Shown here in pieces: positions 1 through 8,928 of a stretch of 64,000 nt of DNA. The notes below the pieces were generated by a model. That model saw nothing but the letters and a program-made list of their open reading frames with translations, had not been told where the DNA came from and did not search any database. Origin of the DNA: a virus; the IMG/VR virus record IMGVR_UViG_3300010885_003070, positions 17,074 to 81,073 of that record. One strand, given 5' to 3'. The position numbers and the translations under genes were made by a program. How positions within the stretch are numbered: position 1 is the first letter of the stretch; each line of letters opens with the position of its first letter.

Positions 1-443
1 GCATTATCTATAATTTTGTTGTAGTCGGTTCCAATTCTATAAAGATGATGTGTATCCTCTAAACCGTCGATACCAAAAAGAACAGTATGAACTGGAGGCA
101 ATGCCTTTGCTAATCGTTTCCACCAATCTTCTTTTTGAAGACTCCCATTGGTGCTGATTGATACTATAACGTTAGGATTTATGTCTGTTATATGCTGACA
201 CATATCTACTAAGTTTTTATTGATTGCCGGATCTCCACTATTGCCACAAAAAGAGAAATAGGTAATCTGATTCAAAACATCTTCATTGATGATACTTTTA
301 AAATCTTCTAAAGACCAATCGGACAGTATCAGATCAGGATGTAAAGATCCACCATGTATATTCCGACGACACATAGGACATGATGCCTGACATCTACTAG
401 ATATATCAACAGTTATCAATGATAATTGCGAAAATCTAAACAT
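1..443 (-). CDS. Radical SAM protein, partial (C-terminus beyond window)
   Basis: The reading frame opens at an ATG at 441-443 and runs off the left edge, leaving about 147 residues; I translated it by hand. Residues 18-25 read CQASCPMC, the CX3CX2C motif that holds the [4Fe-4S] cluster and S-adenosylmethionine in radical SAM enzymes. A GNSGDPAIN stretch sits where the GGE-type SAM-contact motif lies, and SISTNGS matches the typical strand-3 TNG motif. It starts 6 nt after the stop of the second radical SAM gene, so the two are probably co-transcribed. The substrate cannot be told. The family call is firm; the missing C-terminus would decide whether an auxiliary cluster domain is present. Confidence 0.85.
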   Translation of the reverse strand, partial: MFRFSQLSLITVDISSRCQASCPMCRRNIHGGSLHPDLILSDWSLEDFKSIINEDVLNQITYFSFCGNSGDPAINKNLVDMCQHITDINPNVIVSISTNGSLQKEDWWKRLAKALPPVHTVLFGIDGLEDTHHLYRIGTDYNKIIDN

Positions 444-449
444 AGTTTT

Positions 450-1661
450 CTAGATGTCTAGTAGATCATTTAGTTTAGAAAACGTTTTTCTCCAATCTTG
501 ATGTCGTCTTTCGTCGTCAATTTTGAGCCCACTGTCTAAGAGATCAACGTATTCGCTGAGTTGTAAGTCGCTCTTATTAACAGATAGAAAATCAATGATA
601 CCAGATTTATAATCGTAATCTTCTTTCTTCCAATTGGTATCAGTCCAATCAAAAGTATCCAAATAGTTTTTGATTTCTAATTTTAAATTTTCAGGAACAC
701 TAGCTATGCTGACATGTTGAGGATACTGAGAAATGTAATCAAAACTTACATTCCACTTAGGAAATTCTTTAAACTTTTCCAGTATGTCTTTTAGATGTAG
801 TATATTGAAAACGCTTATAACTGTATTGAACGAAAAGTTAATGTTGGAGTATTTGTTACTATCATGAATCTCTTTTAAGTTTTTCATAACAGCATCAAAT
901 TTACATGGCCATCTTTCGTAGTCATATCTTTCACCGATGTCATCTATGCTGAAGTTCAGGTCTACGCTTTTAAACGTATTCAACTTTTCAAACAGAAATT
1001 CGTCAGTGACGGTTCCGTTTGTGACTAATCTTAGATTGATGTTCTTACTATTTCCGCTTTCCACAAGATAGTCTATAACCTTAATGCTCTCTTTCATGAT
1101 CAAAGGCTCTCCGCCTGATATGAATAGTTTTTGGACAGAACCTAAATGTTTTTTCCAGTCTTCCCAATTCTTCTCATTAATCTTATTAACTTTACTTCTG
1201 TCAAACCAGGAATTATGATCTTTGTGTTTGGTGTTGTGTCTTCCTGTTTCTGAGAACTCTTTTTCCCAGAGACTACTGTTATACCAAGAGTAACAAACTC
1301 TACAGGCAGAATTGCATTCGTTTGAAAACCTTATCATCAACTCATCTATAACAGGCTCTTCAACTTTTTTCAAATCATAATCATTGTTAAACTGTTGTCG
1401 CAAACTAACTACACCAGCATCTTCTTTGTCCCAACATAGCTGACACTCAGGTCTTTTCTCTTCATTAGTAAATCTTTGTCTAAGATCATTTAACCATGGA
1501 CTATTCCAGATAGTAGATATATCGGAATTTTGGATATAACTATTTGTCGCATCACTGTTTCTAATTATTCCATCTTCACGAAATATAGGACAGGCTGTGC
1601 ATTTTCCTTCGGGTCTAATCTCTAAACTTTTAAATGGTGCCATACAAAAATATTTGTTCAT
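450..1661 (-). CDS. Radical SAM enzyme with N-terminal twitch/SPASM-like cysteines
   Basis: A 403-residue protein. C116, C120 and C123 (CNSACRVC) form the CX3CX2C radical SAM motif. FISGGEPL follows as the GGE motif and RLVTNGT as the TNG strand. Ahead of the core are C6, C21-x2-C24 and C73-x2-C76, the pattern expected of an auxiliary Fe-S cluster placed N-terminally, as in the twitch-domain radical SAM family known from marine phages and bacteria. Such enzymes modify peptides, sugars or cofactors; nothing here identifies the substrate. It lies directly downstream of the fibre module (stop 4 nt before that module's last gene) and upstream of another radical SAM gene, so a role in modifying virion proteins or surface sugars is possible but only inferred. 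Confidence 0.85.
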   Translation of the reverse strand: MNKYFCMAPFKSLEIRPEGKCTACPIFREDGIIRNSDATNSYIQNSDISTIWNSPWLNDLRQRFTNEEKRPECQLCWDKEDAGVVSLRQQFNNDYDLKKVEEPVIDELMIRFSNECNSACRVCYSWYNSSLWEKEFSETGRHNTKHKDHNSWFDRSKVNKINEKNWEDWKKHLGSVQKLFISGGEPLIMKESIKVIDYLVESGNSKNINLRLVTNGTVTDEFLFEKLNTFKSVDLNFSIDDIGERYDYERWPCKFDAVMKNLKEIHDSNKYSNINFSFNTVISVFNILHLKDILEKFKEFPKWNVSFDYISQYPQHVSIASVPENLKLEIKNYLDTFDWTDTNWKKEDYDYKSGIIDFLSVNKSDLQLSEYVDLLDSGLKIDDERRHQDWRKTFSKLNDLLDI

Positions 1662-1665
1662 TATA

Positions 1666-2307
1666 CTAAGTCCAACTTATAACTACGGATCCGGTAGCTC
1701 CAGCAGCACCCGCTGCTGCATAACTAACAAGGGAACAAACGGTGCTACAACCAGAAGGTACTGTTCGATATTGTGGGGCTCCGCTACCCCCACTGCCACC
1801 ACCGCCACAAGTTACAGCAACAACAGCACCTGTCGCTGGTCCAGTTCCACCGTTTAGTGGATTGGTGAAAACTGTTACTGAAGACGGTTGAGATCCAGAA
1901 ACTAAATTTCCGCTACCACCAGCTCCTCCAGCCGCTGAAGCAAATGCTCCAAAACTACTTGCACCTCCTGTACCGCCATTACCAGAACCCTGTAAACCAG
2001 CGCAACCACTATCTTGTGTGCCGGATTGTCCACCTCTTCCACCATATACAGTAACCGTTAGTGTTTCATATAGAGGAACAGTATAGTTACCACTTGCAGA
2101 AACCGTTGCACTTCCTGCGGTTACTGGAGTGGTTTTTCTCTTAGAATAAAAGTCGCTGAAAGATATAGCTCCAGAAGAAAAAGTTCCTTTTTGAACATTA
2201 TCCAAGTACCAACCGATGCCTCTATGAGAATTGAGATTGTTACCTAAAGCAAATTCAGCGTTAATCTCGCTCATAGACAAAGATGAACCTGATGCCTTTA
2301 TGGTCAT
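1666..2307 (-). CDS. Glycine-rich tail fibre tip / adhesin
   Basis: 213 residues. The N-terminal ~60 residues (SLSMSEINAEF, then LNSHRGIGWY and ISFSDFY) are a tail-fibre attachment motif common in marine phages. The rest is Gly/Ser/Ala-rich (GGRGGQSG, GGGGSGGSG), like the polyglycine tips that recognise host receptors in T4-related adhesins. The ATG overlaps the TGA of the upstream S74-domain fibre gene (ATGA), so the two are translationally coupled and may act as a pair. Last gene of the fibre module. Receptor specificity is unknown. Confidence 0.7.
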   Translation of the reverse strand: MTIKASGSSLSMSEINAEFALGNNLNSHRGIGWYLDNVQKGTFSSGAISFSDFYSKRKTTPVTAGSATVSASGNYTVPLYETLTVTVYGGRGGQSGTQDSGCAGLQGSGNGGTGGASSFGAFASAAGGAGGSGNLVSGSQPSSVTVFTNPLNGGTGPATGAVVAVTCGGGGSGGSGAPQYRTVPSGCSTVCSLVSYAAAGAAGATGSVVISWT

Positions 2308-3881
2308 TTAACTTCTCTTGAGATTAGTGTCTTTAGTTCCTCAATCTGTTTCTGCTGCTCTTTGATTGCTTCAACTAACAGCGGTATTACTTTTTCATAT
2401 TGAACAGTCTTATAATTCTGACCTGACTTTGACACCTCTACACCATCTATAAACTCAGTATCAAATGGTGCAGACTTAACAATCTGAGGTAAAACTTTTT
2501 GCACTTGTCCGGCAAGTAGTCCGACTTGCTCCGACATATCTGTATAACCAAATGAGGCAGCCACATCATTGTTAGTGTATATGACGCCTGATAGTTGATT
2601 TACTTTCTCTAACGGTGATTGAATAGTTGATATGATATTCTTTAAACGTTCATCGGAATAGTAAGCGGTAATGTTATTTGTTGCTCTAATTTCACCCGTA
2701 TTAGCGGAAGCGCCTGTTCCAATACCTAAACTACCTGTAATAGTTAAACTGCCAGCAAGTGTACCACTGGTATTCTGTAAAGCGGTGTTAGCTCTACCAA
2801 AAGCAGCATTAGTAGTATTAAAAGCCGCATTGCTTGTAGCATAATCAGCATTGGAAGATGTATAAGCTGCCGTAATCCAATTTATAGCATTAGCACCGCC
2901 AAGTGTAAGGTTACTTGTGATGACATCAGCATTAAGAACAGCATTGATCATACCGTTCGCATATGGAATTATATCGTTTATTGTTTCTGGTTCAGGTCCA
3001 CCTAGATTGTTGAATAGAAAATATTGTTTGGTAGCATGATCTCTGAAAAGACCTGTATGTAGATTGGCTGTTCCGTTGCTATAGTTACCAACAAAGCCGA
3101 TGTCTATAATATCAGAAAGATCGTTGTTGGCAGCAAGATAGATTAGCGAGTCATTAACAATCAGATTGTTTGATCGTAATGTTGTTACATTACCTAATAG
3201 TGATAAATTGCCAGTGATAGCAAGGTCGCCGGTAATTGTCTGACTTGATGATGTTAGTTTAACATAGGTACTATTAGAGTATATGTTAGCACTGTTAGCA
3301 GCCGCAAACGCTAAGTTGGCAGTTAGAAAAGCAGGTGTTACTTGTGGTGCAACATTGTTAGCTGAAGCAAAGGCAGCATTAGCAGTATTGAAAGCAGGAG
3401 CAATTTGAGGAGCAACATTGTTAGCTGAAGCAAATGCGGCATTAGCGGTATCAAAAGCAAGATTGGATGTTACACCAGAAGGAATAGGTGAACCTGCAAC
3501 AATGATAGATTGTGCTGATATAGAGTTATCAGTAATTACTACAGTGTTTGTACCGATTGATAATGTGCCTGTAATTCTTAGATTACCCTCGAACACAGTA
3601 TTGCTTACGTTTGGTAAAGCAGAGTTGGCAACAGCAAAAGCAGCATTAGCGGTATTGAATGCTGGAGCAAGCTGCGGTCCAACATTGTTAGCAGCGCCAT
3701 AAGCGGCATTAGCAGTTATGAATGCGGCATTAGCTTTATCAAAGCCATATGCTACTATCACACCGACGTGTTGGATTGACTGCCATTTTGTTGTAGCAGC
3801 TACATAGATATATTTACTTCCTGATGTAGGATCTACAAATATCTGTCCGTCGGAAGGTGATGGTGGAAAATCTAATGCCAT
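2304..3881 (-). CDS. Tail fibre with C-terminal S74 intramolecular chaperone domain
   Basis: 525 residues. Residues 1-35 (MALDFPPSPSDGQIF...YIYV...W) are the fibre anchor shared with several neighbours. A shaft of NAAFASANNVAPQ-type repeats follows. Residues about 205-330 (LAANNDLSDIIDIGFVGNY, LHTGLFRDHATKQYFLF) closely match a block in the 2133-residue fibre. From about residue 405, YYSDERLKNIIS begins a Peptidase_S74 domain, known in phage fibres and endosialidases to fold the trimer and then cleave itself off. The C-terminus is a coiled coil (EAIKEQQKQIEELKTL), typical of that domain. Upstream lies a decayed copy of another fibre gene start (3892-3916). Confidence 0.85.
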   Translation of the reverse strand: MALDFPPSPSDGQIFVDPTSGSKYIYVAATTKWQSIQHVGVIVAYGFDKANAAFITANAAYGAANNVGPQLAPAFNTANAAFAVANSALPNVSNTVFEGNLRITGTLSIGTNTVVITDNSISAQSIIVAGSPIPSGVTSNLAFDTANAAFASANNVAPQIAPAFNTANAAFASANNVAPQVTPAFLTANLAFAAANSANIYSNSTYVKLTSSSQTITGDLAITGNLSLLGNVTTLRSNNLIVNDSLIYLAANNDLSDIIDIGFVGNYSNGTANLHTGLFRDHATKQYFLFNNLGGPEPETINDIIPYANGMINAVLNADVITSNLTLGGANAINWITAAYTSSNADYATSNAAFNTTNAAFGRANTALQNTSGTLAGSLTITGSLGIGTGASANTGEIRATNNITAYYSDERLKNIISTIQSPLEKVNQLSGVIYTNNDVAASFGYTDMSEQVGLLAGQVQKVLPQIVKSAPFDTEFIDGVEVSKSGQNYKTVQYEKVIPLLVEAIKEQQKQIEELKTLISREVK

Positions 3882-3891
3882 TTATCTCTCT

Positions 3892-3916
3892 ATGGTTTGA
3901 ACGCTAAGGGTTGACA
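3892..3916 (-). repeat. 25-bp duplicated fibre-gene start, decayed copy
   Basis: These 25 bases are identical to 5595-5619, which encode the first codons (STLSVQTI) of the fibre gene at 3938-5620. Here they sit in the 56-nt spacer upstream of a different fibre gene. The copy has TTG instead of ATG and reaches a stop after about 11 codons. It looks like the leftover of a recombination or duplication between fibre genes. Confidence 0.75.
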
Positions 3917-3937
3917 ACGTTTGTTCCTTTTACTGTG

Positions 3938-5620
3938 TTAAGCAACATAATCGAATGTTGCTCCATACATAGCATAACCACCCATGTTACCCTCAGACGG
4001 ATAAGCAAGTGAACCACCAATATCTCTAACAAGAACCATATACCAACGATAACCATATCGACTTGAATTGAAGGCTGCTGTTTTTACGGTACCATCACCC
4101 TCTGAACCTGAACCACCCATATGACCACGACCTAGATATGTCCAATTACCAATAGTTTGATAGTTACCGCTAGTAATGTTTTGATTTGATCCATAAAAAT
4201 CAATATTACCACAAGCATTAGCATGTTTAACCCAGCGAAATCTATTTAGAGCACGAGGCGTTCCGCCTGTTAAGTTGAAACACAGATATGTTGGTTTAAC
4301 ACCATCATGACCTGTATGAATTGCGAAATTGCCATAACTATAATTTAACCAATTTGTTGGACTATTCGGACTTGCCGCTTGAGCATTAGCATAATAGAGT
4401 GTCATGCCAGTGTTTGTAATATTATTAGCAACGGTTTTGTCCGCAAATTGCGATAGATATCCCAATCCCCCACCAGATTCTACACCTCTTTCCACCAAGA
4501 AAGAGAAACTGCGTGGTGTTTGATTGCCGGCATTATCTGTTGCTGTTAATGTAAAACTATATGTAGTATTGCTTTCTGAAAATGTTGTTGTACCAAAGAT
4601 GTTACCGTTTGATGAACCTAGATAACAACCTGCTGGTAGAGATCCTGAGGTTAATGAATATGATAAAGTAGCACCAATATCTGGATCAGTCGCATTTGCT
4701 GTTGCCAAAACACCAGAACCTATACCACCTATTGTGGATCCTAATGAACCAGATGAATTAGCCCAGGCAGGAACACCACCACAATCAATAGCTGAATCCA
4801 ATACAAAAGACAAACCACTAGCATTAATAACTTTTACTTTGAGAGGTTCATTAGCAATAGTAAAATCTTGTGGAGTAGTTGCTGTTAATTGAGAAGCACT
4901 AACTCTAGTTGTTACTGATGCGAAGTATTCTGTGCCACCATTAGTGATAAATTTTACTACAGGTGATCCGTCAAAATTTGATCCATTGATAGTAAATGTG
5001 GTACCAGTTTCACCGCTAAATGATGATGGTGTTACATTTGAAATCACTGGTGGTGTTGAAATACTCGACCACGAACCTTGTGAATATTGTTCGAGATAAC
5101 CCGTTTCTGTGTTAAATCTCATCATACCTGGCATTGCGCCTGACGGTCTCTGAGCAGTATTACCGGTTGGTATTGTCATGTAATCTTTGGTAACAAACAA
5201 TCCATTAGCTACATTTAGCGAGGTTTCTGTGATTGTTACTGTATTCTGACCGATAGTCAATGCGCCGGTGATTGTTAGATTGCCTTGAAACACAGCATTA
5301 GTTGTGTTTGGTAATGCTGAGTTAGCTTTAGCATAGGCTAAGTTGGCTGTATTAAACGCAGGTGTTACTTGTGGTGCTACATTGTTAGCTGAAGCAAAGG
5401 CAGCGTTAGCAACACCATATACAGTATTAGTAACTGTCCAATTAGAATTGACGGAGTTATAAGAAGCATTAGCAACAGCAAACACAACATTTTGTGCGTT
5501 ATAAGAAAGATTGGCAGAATTGAACGCAGCATTAGAAGCATTATACGCACCAGCGAACTCTGTGTTGCTGAAATCCATACTACGAATGTCTCTGATGGTT
5601 TGAACGCTAAGGGTTGACAT
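3938..5620 (-). CDS. Tail fibre with IPT/Ig-like domains and discoidin-like tip
   Basis: 560 residues. N-terminal anchor MSTLSVQTIRD (shared family with 7315-8580), then ANNVAPQVTPAFNTAN shaft repeats and a GNLTITGALTIG block. Residues about 193-280 (ISNVTPSSFSGETGTTFTI, GSNFDGSPVVKF) look like an IPT/TIG immunoglobulin-like domain. About 285-385 (LSYSLTSGSLPAG, YSFTLTATDNAGN) is a putative-Ig (He_PIG/cadherin-like) domain. The final ~180 residues, with WLNYSYGNFAIH, LNRFRWVKHA and NIDFYGSNQN, resemble a discoidin-like carbohydrate-binding fold (tentative). Ends with TAA 18 nt before the decayed repeat; begins at a TAATG overlap with the preceding gene. Confidence 0.75.
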   Translation of the reverse strand: MSTLSVQTIRDIRSMDFSNTEFAGAYNASNAAFNSANLSYNAQNVVFAVANASYNSVNSNWTVTNTVYGVANAAFASANNVAPQVTPAFNTANLAYAKANSALPNTTNAVFQGNLTITGALTIGQNTVTITETSLNVANGLFVTKDYMTIPTGNTAQRPSGAMPGMMRFNTETGYLEQYSQGSWSSISTPPVISNVTPSSFSGETGTTFTINGSNFDGSPVVKFITNGGTEYFASVTTRVSASQLTATTPQDFTIANEPLKVKVINASGLSFVLDSAIDCGGVPAWANSSGSLGSTIGGIGSGVLATANATDPDIGATLSYSLTSGSLPAGCYLGSSNGNIFGTTTFSESNTTYSFTLTATDNAGNQTPRSFSFLVERGVESGGGLGYLSQFADKTVANNITNTGMTLYYANAQAASPNSPTNWLNYSYGNFAIHTGHDGVKPTYLCFNLTGGTPRALNRFRWVKHANACGNIDFYGSNQNITSGNYQTIGNWTYLGRGHMGGSGSEGDGTVKTAAFNSSRYGYRWYMVLVRDIGGSLAYPSEGNMGGYAMYGATFDYVA

Positions 5621-7281
5621 TACTGAGCGATCTCCATAACGGTGATTGTGCTGGACATTCTAGCTCCATTAGTAGAGTCGCCATCAGAATATGATCTATT
5701 CACATAAACCGTTCCGGAGTTTTCACCCCCAACTTTTACTGAATATGTTACTGCTGATGTGGTCGCCGGAGAATCCAGATGAGAAAAAGAACAAGTTCCT
5801 ACTACAATGACACCATTTTCAGAATGAGTTCTTGCCATTACACCGGGTCTAGCACTAACCGGAGATGGATTTCCGATTAATGTAGAATCTCTGTATAATA
5901 AACAATACAATTGAGCAACACCGGGTGTTCCCATACCATTCAAATTAACCATGACTAAAATTTTACTTGTAGAACTAGTAGGCGTTATTGTAACCGATAA
6001 TCCTGTAACAGTTGTGCCTGTAGATGTATAACTACCGCCTGAGGCGGAAATATTGACTGCGGTACTAAAAGTGTCTGTTTTTGTAGTAGATGCTGCTTGT
6101 AATACCGATCCAGCAGGCATTGATGCTTTTGCAATGCCACGAGAAGATGATGTTATATTTCCTGAAGTAACTAAGTTACCGGTATCATCAAGAGCGGCAA
6201 TAACTTGAGTATATGCGTTATTGATAATCTCAAAACTACCAGATTGGTTCAGTCTAAAAGTTTTAACAGGATTTGTAACAGCGGGATATGAGTTGTTTGT
6301 TACTCTCAAGAAATCTGCATAACCGATACCACCAATTGTGTTGGCGGCAGTTATGTGAAGTTTTGCGGCACCTGGTGTAGTATTACCAACACCAAGATTT
6401 GATGCACTAAGAGTTCCTTGGATTGCAGTAGATGTGGTTGAATTGCCTTGATTATTGGCGGCCGCCCACGTTAATGTGTATCCAAGAGAGACTGGAGTAG
6501 TCTGAGATCCAGTTGGAGAGTAATAAGAAGTCGCTCCAGCAGCATCGCTGTATTGAAGATCAATTAGAGAATATGCGGTACTTTTAACGTATATATAGAC
6601 ATTGTTACCTGAATCTTTATAAACTTGAAGGTCTTGGTTACCTATGGATCCATTGATAAGACCTTGAACAGGAATATTACCAACTCTTGAAAATATTGAA
6701 ATTACAACAGAGGCAGCACCTTGTGTTCCTCCAGCAGGACCATCGTGTCCGCCTATATTTCCTCTAACATGAAAATTACCATTATTATTACCAATGGTAC
6801 CAATTAGATAGTAATAAGTGTTTGAATCACTACCTTGATTTACACTAAGGCCTCTTCTTGGAAAGGAATATGTCAAATAATTACTAGTTGTCAATGATGT
6901 ATTTGCTATACCGTATATGGCGTTCGTTACTGTCCAATTAGAATTGATTGAAGCATAAGCATTGTTAGCAGTTAGAAAAGCAGGTGTTACTTGCGGAGCA
7001 ACATTGTTAGCTGAGGCAAAGGCAGCGTTGGCAACATTAAAAGCAGCATTAGAAGCAACAGGAATCCAGTTAGTATTACCACCAAACTCAACGTAACCTG
7101 TATCACTATTGTAGCGTATCATACCAGCTTGTGAATTAGGACGAGAAGCAGTATCACCTACAGGTAGTCTAATGGCAGCCGCTGATACTTTAATGATACC
7201 ATCATCAGCCACAGAATCGTAATCGATACGTCTGGTGCCTGAGGCGTTAAACTGAACGTTTGCTACTCTTAGAATTGACAT
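5620..7281 (-). CDS. Tail fibre protein (SSxITVMEI C-terminal domain)
   Basis: 553 residues. Starts MSILRVANVQF and has an early ASRPNSQAGMIRYNSDTG segment common in marine-phage fibres. A short run of ANNVAPQVTPAFLTAN repeats and a region of unknown fold follow. The last ~130 residues (SVTITPTSSTSKILVM, LDSPATTSAVTY, SSTITVMEIAQ) form a C-terminal domain shared with the fibres at 7315-8580 and 8929-9918. This domain is probably the receptor-facing tip (inference). Joined to the next gene by a TAATG overlap. Confidence 0.75.
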   Translation of the reverse strand: MSILRVANVQFNASGTRRIDYDSVADDGIIKVSAAAIRLPVGDTASRPNSQAGMIRYNSDTGYVEFGGNTNWIPVASNAAFNVANAAFASANNVAPQVTPAFLTANNAYASINSNWTVTNAIYGIANTSLTTSNYLTYSFPRRGLSVNQGSDSNTYYYLIGTIGNNNGNFHVRGNIGGHDGPAGGTQGAASVVISIFSRVGNIPVQGLINGSIGNQDLQVYKDSGNNVYIYVKSTAYSLIDLQYSDAAGATSYYSPTGSQTTPVSLGYTLTWAAANNQGNSTTSTAIQGTLSASNLGVGNTTPGAAKLHITAANTIGGIGYADFLRVTNNSYPAVTNPVKTFRLNQSGSFEIINNAYTQVIAALDDTGNLVTSGNITSSSRGIAKASMPAGSVLQAASTTKTDTFSTAVNISASGGSYTSTGTTVTGLSVTITPTSSTSKILVMVNLNGMGTPGVAQLYCLLYRDSTLIGNPSPVSARPGVMARTHSENGVIVVGTCSFSHLDSPATTSAVTYSVKVGGENSGTVYVNRSYSDGDSTNGARMSSTITVMEIAQ

Positions 7282-7297
7282 TGATTACCCTTTAGGA

Positions 7298-7305
7298 TAT
7301 TTATT
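7298..7305 (-). promoter_or_regulatory. Late-promoter-like AATAAATA
   Basis: On the minus strand the 33-nt spacer between two fibre genes holds AATAAATA, one base off the T4 late -10 consensus TATAAATA, about 17 nt before the ATG at 7281. It could start a late transcript for the downstream fibres. Weak on its own; supported by similar sites elsewhere in the window. Confidence 0.35.
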
Positions 7306-7314
7306 CTCTTCATA

Positions 7315-8580
7315 TTACTGTGCTATTTCCATAACTGTTATAGATGATGTTGTTCTTTGCGCCCAGTCGGTGTTATCGGCATCATTGACTGAACGGTTAA
7401 GATATGCTGTTGAACCACCCTGCATTTTTAATTGTATTCTATATGTCAAAGCGGATGTTGATGCTGGTGAATCGAGATACTGATAATTCCATGGGGTAAA
7501 CTGGTGGTTACCATCGCCAATTGTCTGGAGACCACCAAAGGTAGAAAGAACTCTTGAACTTGCTGCGGCAGCAATTCCAATAGGTGTGTCATTTCTAGTA
7601 AATCTCGCCTGCATTGTTACGTTATAGACGACAGCCTGCATTGAAATCATAACTAATACTTTACTGGTTGCGGATGTTGGCGTGATTGATACTGATAGAT
7701 TTGGATGATTGGTAAAAGAACTTACAGCAAGAGTTGCGACTCCATCCCACCATGTCTGTTGAACTTGTAGAATAGAACCAGAAGGCATAGATGCTTTAGC
7801 AATACCACGAGATGATGTAGTCAGTGTTCCTGTTGTAGCAAAGTTGCCCACACTATCGACACTAAACAAAGTCGCCACGCTGCTATTAGCAACAATAAAC
7901 GGATTGCTAGAAGACGCACCAAAAAATCCTACGGTTGTGCCATTATTACGCAATGCTACTTTGTAAGTGTTACTATCGCTTGAATTGATTATCTGAGGTA
8001 CACCTGTTGTCGATAATGTCAAAGCACCTGCAAGCGTAACACTACTTGTATTTGGTAAAGCAGTATTAGCAACGCCATAGACAGTATTGGTGACTGTCCA
8101 GTTGGAATTGATAGAGGCACTGAGAGATGAGAATGCCGCATTAGCGTAGCTGTATGCTGCATTAGCTGTATTGAAAGCTGGTGTGACTTGTGGCGCTACG
8201 TTATTAGCAGAGGCGAAAGCTGCGTTGGCTACACCATAGACAGTATTAGTGACAGCCCAGTTAGAGCCGAGAGAAGCTGAAGATGTATTAGCTAAACCAT
8301 ATGCCGCATTAGCTGTATTGAAAGAAGCTGATACTACGGCGGCCGATACTGTGTTAGCAATATTGAATGAAGCATTAGCAACATCAAAAGCAACATTTAT
8401 ACTATTTGATTGAAGACCTGCTGATGAGAATGTTCCTAGAAACTTAGTTGTTCCACCAAAGACAATATCATTGTTAGCTGCCTCTACTCTAACAAAAGCA
8501 GCCTGACTATTCGCTGATGAAAGAACGAGCGGTGTCGTATTAGATGGTGTGGTGATATTTGATACGGATAAAGTTGACAT
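7315..8580 (-). CDS. Tail fibre protein (SSxITVMEI C-terminal domain)
   Basis: 421 residues. Anchor MSTLSVSNITTPSN, then NAAFASANNVAPQV shaft repeats interleaved with SNWTVTNTVYGVAN units like those of the giant fibre. The segment TSSRGIAKASMPSGSILQ precedes the tip domain and recurs at 5620-7281. The C-terminal ~130 residues (SVSITPTSATSKVLVM, LDSPASTSALTYRIQ, SSITVMEIAQ) match the shared tip of 5620-7281 and 8929-9918. Starts at a TAATG-type overlap with the short fibre gene upstream. Confidence 0.75.
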   Translation of the reverse strand: MSTLSVSNITTPSNTTPLVLSSANSQAAFVRVEAANNDIVFGGTTKFLGTFSSAGLQSNSINVAFDVANASFNIANTVSAAVVSASFNTANAAYGLANTSSASLGSNWAVTNTVYGVANAAFASANNVAPQVTPAFNTANAAYSYANAAFSSLSASINSNWTVTNTVYGVANTALPNTSSVTLAGALTLSTTGVPQIINSSDSNTYKVALRNNGTTVGFFGASSSNPFIVANSSVATLFSVDSVGNFATTGTLTTSSRGIAKASMPSGSILQVQQTWWDGVATLAVSSFTNHPNLSVSITPTSATSKVLVMISMQAVVYNVTMQARFTRNDTPIGIAAAASSRVLSTFGGLQTIGDGNHQFTPWNYQYLDSPASTSALTYRIQLKMQGGSTAYLNRSVNDADNTDWAQRTTSSITVMEIAQ

Positions 8581-8909
8581 TATACGATTACCACCCTAGA
8601 TCCCGACTGAATAGTTAGTGTAGTATTATTTCCTGTGATATTTAGGGGACCGGCACATATAGCATTGTTGCCTGAATAGATCGTAACGTTTGATGTTAGT
8701 GTGTTAGTGTGTAATCTAAAGATATCACCTAGTGACGGCGCTTGCCCAACTTCACCATTGTTACCAGCATAGAAACCACCTAGAATAGATTGAACGTATG
8801 TATTTGAGTTCCATCTACCATTAGCCGCATCATAGACATAACGACTTCCTGATGTGCCGTCAACATAGACTTGTCCATTAGTAGGTGAGTTTGGAAAATT
8901 AAGTGCCAT
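8580..8909 (-). CDS. Short fibre protein with anchor and beta-rich tail
   Basis: 109 residues, much shorter than its neighbours. Residues 1-35 (MALNFPNSPTNGQVYVDG, then YVYDAANGRW) are the common fibre anchor. The C-terminus (AGPLNITGNNTTLTIQSGS) resembles the end of the 18330-19079 fibre (AGPITLNSGVTVTVPSGS). The long shaft is absent, so it is either a minimal fibre made of an anchor and end cap, or a contracted remnant. The reading frame is intact and abuts both neighbours, which favours a functional gene. Confidence 0.65.
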   Translation of the reverse strand: MALNFPNSPTNGQVYVDGTSGSRYVYDAANGRWNSNTYVQSILGGFYAGNNGEVGQAPSLGDIFRLHTNTLTSNVTIYSGNNAICAGPLNITGNNTTLTIQSGSRVVIV

Positions 8910-8928
8910 AAAACTGTTTTCCTATCTG

